In this document: in pieces, positions 58,051 to 64,000 of the stretch
Numbering within the stretch: the stretch's first letter is position 1
Layout: each line of letters opens with the position of its first letter
NCBI RefSeq assembly: GCF_032460525.1
Contig: NZ_CP135963.1
Coordinates: 1,860,001-1,924,000, forward strand
Reading direction: 5' to 3'
Source of the DNA: Geodermatophilus sp. DSM 44513
GTDB lineage: Bacteria; Actinomycetota; Actinomycetes; Mycobacteriales; Geodermatophilaceae
Length of the DNA stretch: 64,000 nucleotides
Notes under the pieces: generated by a model
Database searches by the model: none
What the model was told of the DNA's origin: nothing
What the model saw: only the letters and a program-made list of their open reading frames with translations
Made by a program: the position numbers and the translations under genes

Positions 58051-59313
58051 CCGGGCGGCGTCCTCCGTCTCCCGCGTCTGCACCGCCCCGTCCGCCGGCC
58101 GGGACCGCCAGCCGGCCGGCGCGCGGGCGGCGAGGACGGCGAGCACCAGCCACAGCGCGAGGGCGACGCGGCTGTTGTTGGCGGGGTGGTCGGCGGTGCT
58201 CATCACCAGGACGCCGACGAGGGCGACCAGGGCCGCGGTGCTGACCGGGTCGCCCCGACGGGCGGCGGCCGCACCGGTGACCACGGCCGCGACGGTGAGC
58301 AGGCCGATGGCCAGCAGGCCGGGCACGCCGGTCTCCACCAGCCAGTTCAGCCACAGGTTGTGGGCGTGCGCGTACTCCAGCGGCCCGTCGCCCGCGGCGT
58401 TGACGGCGTCACCGGCCCGGCCCAGGCCGACGCCCAGCAGCGGGTGCTCGGCGGCCACGGCCAGGGCCGGCTGCCAGGCCAGGTTGCGCACCTGCACCGA
58501 CGCCGCGACCGCCGACCCGAGGGCGAAGACCGCGGCCAGGGCGGCCAGCGCGAGCACCGGCGCGGCGAGGACCGCCCGGCCCCCGCGCCGGCGCCCCACG
58601 GCACGGGCCGCCACGAGGACCACCGCGCCCAGCGCGGCGCCCAGCACCGCGGCCCGGGACGCCGAGGTCACCAGGCCCAGGTAGCCGACGCCGACCAGCG
58701 CCACGACCACCGCCCGGCCGGCGCGCTCGCGCAGCCCGTCGAGGGTCAGCACCGCCAACGGGGCGACGAGCAGCACGAAGGCCGCCATCACGTTGGGGTT
58801 GGCGAAGGTGCCCGTGGTCCGGGGCCACGTCGACGGTCCGCAGGGCGCGTCGGCGAAGGCCGCCGTCCGGCAGCCGAACGGTGCCAGGCCGTCGTCGAGC
58901 TGCCCGAGGGCGGTGACGGCGACCAGCACCAGGCCGGCCAGCGCGGCCAGCGCCACCCCCCGCACCGCACCCGGCTCCCGGCGGAGCAGCCCGACCACCA
59001 GGTAGTAGGTGGCGACCAGGGTCAGGAGGGCCCGCAGCGGGGCGGACGGGTGCTGCCCGAGCACCGTCGTGGCGGTGGCGGCGAGCACTAGCAGGACGAT
59101 CGGCACGTCGAGCCGGGTGCGCAGGTCGCGCCAGCGGGTCCCGGCCACGAGCAGGCCCAGCAGGCCCGCGGCGACGACCAGCCGTCCGGCGGTCAGCCAG
59201 GCGACCAGGCCGTCGGCGGGCAGCACGCCGGCCGCCGCGTCGACCAGCAGCACCGCGACGGCCAGCGCGGCCAGCACCAGACCGGAGGAGGTGACGGAGG
59301 CGCGGGGACTCAC
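57991..59313 (-). CDS. O-antigen ligase/polymerase-like (Wzy/WaaL) membrane protein
   Basis: 440 residues, 10-12 hydrophobic segments. Typical for the O-antigen ligase superfamily: GTFANPNVMAAFVLLVAPLAVLTL and, near the C-terminus, EHPLLGVGLGRAGDAVNAAGDGPLEYAHAHNLWLNWLVETGVPG, with the conserved His-containing periplasmic loop. It may polymerise or ligate a surface polysaccharide, though no glycosylation genes are adjacent. GTG 59313 chosen. The last ~18 codons are encoded by palindromic repeat copy 1, so its C-terminus may have been replaced by the repeat. Confidence 0.82.
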   Translation of the reverse strand: MSPRASVTSSGLVLAALAVAVLLVDAAAGVLPADGLVAWLTAGRLVVAAGLLGLLVAGTRWRDLRTRLDVPIVLLVLAATATTVLGQHPSAPLRALLTLVATYYLVVGLLRREPGAVRGVALAALAGLVLVAVTALGQLDDGLAPFGCRTAAFADAPCGPSTWPRTTGTFANPNVMAAFVLLVAPLAVLTLDGLRERAGRAVVVALVGVGYLGLVTSASRAAVLGAALGAVVLVAARAVGRRRGGRAVLAAPVLALAALAAVFALGSAVAASVQVRNLAWQPALAVAAEHPLLGVGLGRAGDAVNAAGDGPLEYAHAHNLWLNWLVETGVPGLLAIGLLTVAAVVTGAAAARRGDPVSTAALVALVGVLVMSTADHPANNSRVALALWLVLAVLAARAPAGWRSRPADGAVQTRETEDAARVSTIGGWRPDTPVGAATRR

Positions 59314-59450
59314 CCGCCCGACGGTCACGGACCCGGGTGTCCTCCCGGCCAACAGCGGGCGAGGGGAGCGTGCTGTCGGGCCGGCACCGGTGTGCCGTCG
59401 CGGACGGTGCGCCGTCGACCTCGGGCGCGGCCACTGCACGCCGGCCGGCC

Positions 59451-59515
59451 GTGATCATCGGCGGGTGGCTGCCCGCGTCGGCGTGTCGGACCACCACCCG
59501 CCGACGCTCAACCCG
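59451..59515. repeat. Palindromic repeat, copy 2
   Basis: GTGATCATCGGCGGGTGGCT start as in copy 1; 11-bp arms TCGGCGGGTGG (59458-59468) and CCACCCGCCGA (59494-59504). It overlaps the 3' end of the gene at 59508. Confidence 0.85.
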
Positions 59516-60380
59516 CGCCGGGGCGCCAGCCCCGGCTGCGCAGGGTCCGGCGGGTGCGGTCGACGACGACCGTGGGCGACTCCGCGTGGCGCGCGGCGAA
59601 GCGGAGCACCGACCAGCCGTCGGCCGCCATCAGGGAGTACCGGTCGACGTCCCTGCCGAACTGCTCCCGATCCGCGTGCTGCCGGCCCTCGTACTCCAGC
59701 AGCACCCGCCACTGCGCGTAGCCGAGGTCCCCGTGGGCCACGACCCGGCCCTCCCGGTCCCGCACCTCGACCTGCGGCTGCGGGTCGGGCAGGTCGCTGG
59801 TCAGCAGCCAGTACCGCACCAGGCTCTCCGGCCGGGACATCGACCGCGGGGACAGCAGCGGCGCGCACGCCCGCGCCCGGACGACGCCGCGTACGCGGTC
59901 GGCCCGGTCCAGTCGCCGCCCCAGATCGGCGGCCGGCAGGTGACCGGCGCGCATCAGAGCGTCGCCGACCGCGACCAGCTCGTGCGCGGGCAGCCCGGCA
60001 GCCAGGTCGAGGAACGTCTGCGGCCCGGAGGTCAGTCGCAGCCCTCGGTGCCGGACGACGTCCTCGGCGGCGAGCCGGCGGGCGTGCACGACCAGCTCGG
60101 CGCGCTGGGGCAGCACCCGCCGCGGCGTCAGGACGACGTGCGGCCGCCGGGGGAGGTCGAGGTGGGCACCCAGCACGGCGGCCGCGGTGCCGTGGGCGAA
60201 CGCGGCGTCCGCGGGGAGGACGGAGGCCAGCACCGCGAGCCGCTCCACCTCGTCGACCGCGTCGTCCAGGAGCGCGTAGAGGTCGTGGGCCAGCCGGAGG
60301 AAGCGGGGACCCCGCAGCTGGGCGCGGGTGAGCCCAGCGGCGCGGGCCGAGGTGACGGTGTACGTCTCGGGCAGGGACAC
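59508..60380 (-). CDS. AbiEi-antitoxin-like / DUF559-type protein
   Basis: 290 residues. The N-terminal half (TSARAAGLTRAQLRGPRFLRLAHDLYALLDD, SGPQTFLDLAAGLPAHELVAVGDALMR) resembles the AbiEi family antitoxin domain; the C-terminal part (PQPQVEVRDREGRVVAHGDLGYAQWRVLLEYEGRQH, DRYSLMAADGWSVLRFAARH) has the DUF559/Vsr-like endonuclease-fold pattern with the E-x-E-G and Q-x-D elements. Such proteins are numerous in actinobacteria and no partner toxin is next to it. Gene end lies in repeat copy 2. Confidence 0.78.
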   Translation of the reverse strand: MSLPETYTVTSARAAGLTRAQLRGPRFLRLAHDLYALLDDAVDEVERLAVLASVLPADAAFAHGTAAAVLGAHLDLPRRPHVVLTPRRVLPQRAELVVHARRLAAEDVVRHRGLRLTSGPQTFLDLAAGLPAHELVAVGDALMRAGHLPAADLGRRLDRADRVRGVVRARACAPLLSPRSMSRPESLVRYWLLTSDLPDPQPQVEVRDREGRVVAHGDLGYAQWRVLLEYEGRQHADREQFGRDVDRYSLMAADGWSVLRFAARHAESPTVVVDRTRRTLRSRGWRPGAG

Positions 60381-60472
60381 CCGGCCGACCCTGGGTGACC
60401 GGCGGGCACCCGCCCCGTCCCGGCGGGGATCTATGGACGGGCGGGCTGGGTGTGGAGGGCCCGCGCACCGCC

Positions 60473-60505
60473 GTGATCATCGGCAGGTGGCTGCCCGACA
60501 CGCAG
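60473..60505. repeat. Palindromic repeat copy 3, left half (split by IS30)
   Basis: GTGATCATCGGCAGGTGGCTGCCC followed by GACACGCAG. Its mirror half lies beyond the IS at 61648-61684. Confidence 0.85.
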
Positions 60506-61647
60506 GTGTAGTCATTCGGTTGTTGCAACGCCCCTTCGATGGTGGTGGTGATGGCCGGATGCCGGGACGTCGGTTGGACGTAGGTGAGCGCCTGCAGATC
60601 GAGGCGCTGTGGCGAGCGGGCCAGGAGATCCCGCAGATCGCAGTGTTGACCGGCCGGCATCGGTCGACGGTGTGGCGGGAGCTGCAGCGCAACCACTCCT
60701 ATCGGCATGGTCACAAGAACCCGGCCGGACGCAGCACGGCCCGCCCGGCCGGGCGGGGCGGGCTGTACCGGTGGGGCTATCTGGCCGGCCGCGCTCAGGA
60801 ACGGGCAGCCGCCCGGGCGCGGCGGCCCAAGCCGGCCAAGCTGGGACCGGGCACGGCCCTGCGGGCGGAGGTGCTCCAGCGGCTGCGGCAACGGCACTCA
60901 CCGCGCCAGATCGCCCACGGCCTGCCCCGGGAGCATCCGGGCGCGGCAGGCTGGGCCGTGTCGCACGAGACGATCTACCAGGCCATCTACGTCCAAGGCC
61001 GGGGCAGCCTGCGCGCCGAGCTGGCCGACCAGGTGGCGCTGCGCTCCGGACGCGCCCATCGCCGCGCGCGCCGGATACCCGGTGGGGCGGTGCGCTCGGC
61101 GCGGGCCTGGGCCACCCCGCAGTTCCACCTCTCCGCCCGCCCCGCCGAGGCCGCCGACCGGGCCGTGCCCGGCCACTGGGAAGGTGACCTGGTCATCGGC
61201 GCGCGCGGCGCTTCGGCGATCGTCACCCTCGTGGAGCGCTCCACCCGCTACGTGATGCTCGGCGCGCTCCCCGGCGGCCGCGCCTCCGAGGCCGTCATCG
61301 ACGTCCTGTCCACCCTCGCCCAGCGCCTCCCGCAACACCTGCTGCGCTCGCTGGCCTGGGACCTGGGCCCGGAGCTGGCCGGCCACGCCGGCTTCACTGT
61401 GGCCACCGGCTGCCCGGTGTTCTTCTGCGACCCGCACTCACCCTGGCAGCGCGGCAGCAACGAGAACACCAACGGCTTGCTCCGCCAGTACTTCCCCCGC
61501 TCGACCACCGACTTGCGCACCTGGACCCAAGAGGCCCTCGACGACGTCGCCGCCGAACTCAACGGCCGCCCCCGCGAAACCCTCGGCTGGCACACTCCCG
61601 CCGAGAAGCTCAACGAGCTCCTCGTTGCAACAGCCGCTTGAAGGCGC
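60506..61647 (+). mobile_element. IS30-family insertion sequence (about 1.14 kb)
   Basis: Ends inferred from inverted repeats: left TGTAGTCATTCGGTTGTTGCAACG, right (reverse complement) CGCCTTCAAGCGGCTGTTGCAACG, perfect over TGTTGCAACG. The left end resembles the TGTAGATTCA end of IS30. A CGCAG on both sides (60501, 61648) may be the target duplication; exact ends are uncertain by a few bases. Contains one intact transposase. Confidence 0.85.
60559..61641 (+). CDS. IS30-family transposase
   Basis: 360 residues. N-terminal helix-turn-helix (MPGRRLDVGERLQIEALW, IAVLTGRHRSTVWRELQRN), second DNA-binding region (RHSPRQIAHGLPREHPG), then DDE core: GHWEGDLVIG (first Asp), SLAWDLGPELAGHAG (second Asp, a variant of the usual DNG-x-E), SPWQRGSNENTNGLLRQYFPRST (Glu). 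ATG 60559 chosen; the open frame runs from 60328 through non-IS sequence. Its stop lies in the right inverted repeat, as common in this family. Confidence 0.92.
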   Translation: MPGRRLDVGERLQIEALWRAGQEIPQIAVLTGRHRSTVWRELQRNHSYRHGHKNPAGRSTARPAGRGGLYRWGYLAGRAQERAAARARRPKPAKLGPGTALRAEVLQRLRQRHSPRQIAHGLPREHPGAAGWAVSHETIYQAIYVQGRGSLRAELADQVALRSGRAHRRARRIPGGAVRSARAWATPQFHLSARPAEAADRAVPGHWEGDLVIGARGASAIVTLVERSTRYVMLGALPGGRASEAVIDVLSTLAQRLPQHLLRSLAWDLGPELAGHAGFTVATGCPVFFCDPHSPWQRGSNENTNGLLRQYFPRSTTDLRTWTQEALDDVAAELNGRPRETLGWHTPAEKLNELLVATAA

Positions 61648-61684
61648 CGCAGACGGGGACAGCCACCTGCGGATGATCACGGCC
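61648..61684. repeat. Palindromic repeat copy 3, right half
   Basis: Reverse complement reads GTGATCATCCGCAGGTGGCTG, matching 60473-60493 at all but one position. Together with the left half this is the most complete copy of the family. Confidence 0.85.
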
Positions 61685-61723
61685 GCAGGGAGGCCGCAGG
61701 GAGGCCGCAGGGAGGCGGCAGGG
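61682..61723 (+). repeat. 11-base tandem repeat
   Basis: Three units GCCGCAGGGAG and a degenerate fourth (GCGGCAGGGTG), adjacent to the right half of the split palindrome. Confidence 0.75.
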
Positions 61724-61736
61724 TGGCGTGGGGCCC

Positions 61737-62642
61737 TCAGGCGGCGTCGAGGCGGGCCAGCTGCTCCGGGGTCAGCTCGACGCCGGTCGCGGCCGCGGAG
61801 TCCTGGATCGACGCCGCCCGCGACGCCCCCGGGATCGGGACGACGACGTCGGCCTGCGCCAGGTGCCAGGCCAGCGTGACCCGGTACACCGACACGCCCA
61901 GCTCGTCGGCGACCCGGGCGAACGCCGGCGCGGCCGAGCCCAGCGACCCCGCCGACGACACCCCGCCGAACGGGCTCCACGGGATGAACGCCAGCCCGTG
62001 CCCGGCGCAGTGCGCGAGCTCACCGGCCGAGGAGCGCCACCCCGGCGAGAACTGGTTCTGCACGCTCACCAGCGCCGGGCCCACGATCGAGCGGGCGACG
62101 TCGATCTGCGCCACGTCGGCGTTGGAGATGCCCGCCCGCTGCACCAGCCCGTCGTCGACGAGCTGCCGCAGCGCGCCCATCGACTCCTCCCACGGCGTCG
62201 CGGGGTCGGGGCGGTGGTACTGGTAGAGGCCGATCGCGTCGACGCCGAGGCGCCGCAGCGACGCCTCGCACGCCGTCCGCAGGTAGCCGGGGGAGCCGTC
62301 GAGCTCCCAGTCGGTGCCGCGCCGGGTGTGCCCGCCCTTGGTGGCCACCAGCACCGAGGAGGTGTCCCCGCCGTAGGAGGCCAGGGCCGCGGCGACCAGC
62401 TCCTCGTTGTGGCCGAACTCCGACTCGTCGAGCGCGTATGCGTCGGCGGTGTCGATGAGCGTCACGCCGGCGTCCAGGGCGGCGTGCACCACCGCGTGGG
62501 CTTCGTCCGGCGCGGGGCGGTCCTCCTTGGTCGACAGGGGCATCGCCCCCAGGCCGATGGCGCTGACGGTCAGGTCTCCGATGCGTCGCTGCTGCACGGG
62601 GTCTGTCGTGCCCCGCCCGCGGCCGCGCAACCGTGCGGCCAC
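61737..62642 (-). CDS. Aldo/keto reductase
   Basis: 301 residues or ~286 from the GTG at 62597, which is my preferred start because it gives the usual RRIGDLTVSAIGLGAMPLS opening and a smaller overlap with the upstream kinase gene. Catalytic tetrad: Asp/Tyr in LIDTADAYALDESEFG, Lys in VLVATKGGHTRRG, His in GLYQYHRPDP; cofactor site IPGASRAASIQ. Substrate unknown. It overlaps the histidine kinase 3' end, so the two are probably co-transcribed. Confidence 0.87.
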   Translation of the reverse strand: MAARLRGRGRGTTDPVQQRRIGDLTVSAIGLGAMPLSTKEDRPAPDEAHAVVHAALDAGVTLIDTADAYALDESEFGHNEELVAAALASYGGDTSSVLVATKGGHTRRGTDWELDGSPGYLRTACEASLRRLGVDAIGLYQYHRPDPATPWEESMGALRQLVDDGLVQRAGISNADVAQIDVARSIVGPALVSVQNQFSPGWRSSAGELAHCAGHGLAFIPWSPFGGVSSAGSLGSAAPAFARVADELGVSVYRVTLAWHLAQADVVVPIPGASRAASIQDSAAATGVELTPEQLARLDAA

Positions 62643-64000
62643 GGTCCGTCGACGGGGTGGCCGCCGGGCAGCTCCAGCACGGCCCGGGACCCGCCCAGGG
62701 GGCCCTCCTCGAGCCAGGCGCGCCCGCCGTGCAGGCCCGCCTGCTGAGCGACCAGCGCCAGGCCCAGGCCGGAGCCGGGGGCGGTCGCCGCCCGCCCCCG
62801 GTGGAAGCGGGCGAACACCTGCTCCCGCTCGTCGGGCGGCAGCCCCGCACCGTCGTCGTCCACCACGAGCCGCACCCGGTCGGGCCCGGCGACGACGGAG
62901 AGCTCGACGCGGCTGCCGCCGGCGTGCCGCAGGGCGTTGGCGAGCAGGTTGTCCACGGCGAGCCGCAGACCGGCGGTCCAGCCGGGGACGGTGACCTCGC
63001 CGGCCGGCAGGCGCACGTCGACGGTCACGCCGGGCGGGGCGGAGCGGCGGGCGGCGGCCACCGCCTGCGCGGCGAGGTCGGTGAGCTCGACCGGCGCGCG
63101 GTCCCGCCCCCCGGCCAGCTCGCCGGCGGCCAGGTGCGACAGCGCGATCAGCGTCTCCTCCAGCCGGGCCTGGCTGCCGCGCAGCTCGGCGAGCACCTCG
63201 GCGCGCTGGTCCGCGGGCAGGTCGGGGTGGCCGGCCAGCACCTCCAGGTCGGTCCGCATCGCGGTCAGCGGCGTGCGCAGCTCGTGCCCGGCGGCGGCGG
63301 CGAAGTCCCGCGCGGCCTGCAGCGCCCGGGCCTCCTCGGCCCGGGCCCGCTCGACGCGGTCGAGCAGGTGCTGCACCGCCTCGACCAGGTCGGCGGTCTC
63401 GGCGGTCCGCCCCACCGGCCCGTCGGCCAGGGCCGCCCGCTCGGCTTGCGTGGGAGCGGGTCCGAGGGCGGCCGTCCGGTGCCGCAGCAGCCGCAGCGGC
63501 CGGGTCGCCGGACCGGCCAGCAGCCAGCCCAGCCCGGCCGCGGCCGTGGCGGCCAGTGCCGTCAGCAGCGCCGCCGCCCGGCGGAACCCGGCGAGCGTGC
63601 GGTCGGTCGCGTCCCGCGCGAACCCGACGGTCAGCACGCCGCCGGCCGGCAGCGCCACGGTCCGCACCCGGTAGTCCCGGCCGTCCACGACGACGCTCCC
63701 GGACGTCGGTGGCAGTGCCGGCGCCGCGGCAGCCGGCCCGGCGGTGCGGACGCCGCCGTCGGCCGGCCGGACCGTGAGGACCAGACCGTCGGCGAGCGCG
63801 CGCACCGCGGCCGGCCGCAGCTCGGCCTCGAGCGCGGTGCCGGCGCCGGGGCCGGCCAGCCGGCCCCCCACCGCCTCGGCCACCAGGTCCAGGCGCCGGT
63901 CGAGCGCGGCCACCTCGCGGCGGCCGAGCAGCGTGGTCACCACGGCCGCCACCACCAGCGCGACCACGACCGCACCCACGGCGGCCGCGAGCGCCACCCG
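62570..64000 (-). CDS. Sensor histidine kinase (N-terminus outside window)
   Basis: 476 residues visible; the frame is open to the edge. First membrane helix (ALAAAVGAVVVALVVAAVVTTLLG), an extracytoplasmic sensor region of ~110 residues, second helix (RRAAALLTALAATAAAGLGWLLAG), HAMP, DHp domain with the H box AAAGHELRTPLTAM and the HATPase domain with N box (VDNLLANALRHAGG), G1 DDDGAGLP and G2 GSGLGLALV. The C-terminal ~25 residues (GCAAAGGARQTPCSS) are unusual and overlap the next gene. The response regulator is probably encoded upstream, beyond 64000. Confidence 0.93.
   Translation of the reverse strand, partial: RVALAAAVGAVVVALVVAAVVTTLLGRREVAALDRRLDLVAEAVGGRLAGPGAGTALEAELRPAAVRALADGLVLTVRPADGGVRTAGPAAAAPALPPTSGSVVVDGRDYRVRTVALPAGGVLTVGFARDATDRTLAGFRRAAALLTALAATAAAGLGWLLAGPATRPLRLLRHRTAALGPAPTQAERAALADGPVGRTAETADLVEAVQHLLDRVERARAEEARALQAARDFAAAAGHELRTPLTAMRTDLEVLAGHPDLPADQRAEVLAELRGSQARLEETLIALSHLAAGELAGGRDRAPVELTDLAAQAVAAARRSAPPGVTVDVRLPAGEVTVPGWTAGLRLAVDNLLANALRHAGGSRVELSVVAGPDRVRLVVDDDGAGLPPDEREQVFARFHRGRAATAPGSGLGLALVAQQAGLHGGRAWLEEGPLGGSRAVLELPGGHPVDGPWPHGCAAAGGARQTPCSSDASET

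Overview
The window is a very GC-rich (about 75%), densely coding actinobacterial chromosome segment. Heavy use of GTG starts, many 4-base GTGA/ATGA gene overlaps, an ANTAR regulator of PdtaR type, an SsgA/SsgB-family protein, phosphatidylinositol mannoside (PIM) synthesis genes and mycobacterial-type gene order point to Actinomycetes. Protein style and gene set suggest Geodermatophilaceae (Blastococcus/Geodermatophilus/Modestobacter-like); that family placement is inference. No stretch above 300 bases lacks a gene or element; the longest non-coding gap is 11475-11741.

Layout. (1) 1-9.2 kb: 3' part of gltB, gltD, pyk, tesB, then on the minus strand a PLP decarboxylase and a VOC protein. (2) 9.2-16 kb: an unusual tRNA-Leu, pdtaR, and a branched-chain amino-acid-type ABC system: one + strand substrate-binding lipoprotein facing a minus-strand livHMGF operon. 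The binding protein appears circularly permuted. (3) 16-25 kb: GNAT and hotdog genes, polA, an AAC(2')-I-like acetyltransferase, a methyltransferase, rpsA, coaE, then tRNA-Val, tRNA-Cys and tRNA-Gly. (4) 25-29.5 kb: ssgB-like gene, ECF sigma/anti-sigma pair, PGPGW membrane protein, second tRNA-Val, DHFR-like, HNH and MOSC genes. (5) 29.6-39.2 kb: thrS, HIT hydrolase, pgsA1, patA-like acyltransferase, pimA (PIM pathway), LemA-like protein, pdxS/pdxT (vitamin B6), yebC. (6) 39.2-40.4 kb: an IS481-family element inserted exactly at the yebC stop codon. (7) 40.5-57.9 kb: ruvCAB, yajC-secD-secF, apt, relA, two overlapping cyclophilins, a metallo-beta-lactamase hydrolase, hisS, aldo/keto reductase, aspS. 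(8) 58-64 kb, accessory in character: O-antigen-ligase-like membrane protein, an AbiEi/DUF559-like protein, three copies of a palindromic intergenic repeat (one split by an IS30-family element), an aldo/keto reductase and a sensor histidine kinase cut by the window end.

The core blocks match known actinobacterial neighbourhoods: pyk-tesB-pdtaR-polA-rpsA-coaE, and thrS-HIT-pgsA-patA-pimA-pdxS-pdxT-yebC-ruvCAB-secDF-apt-relA-hisS-aspS. They serve nitrogen assimilation, glycolysis, DNA replication and repair, translation, protein export, stringent response and envelope lipid synthesis. The most unusual observations are the circularly permuted binding-protein gene (10131-11474), two IS insertions with readable target sites (an NCTAGN stop-codon site for IS481; the middle of a palindrome for IS30), two families of intergenic palindromes, and a tRNA-Leu without a long variable arm.
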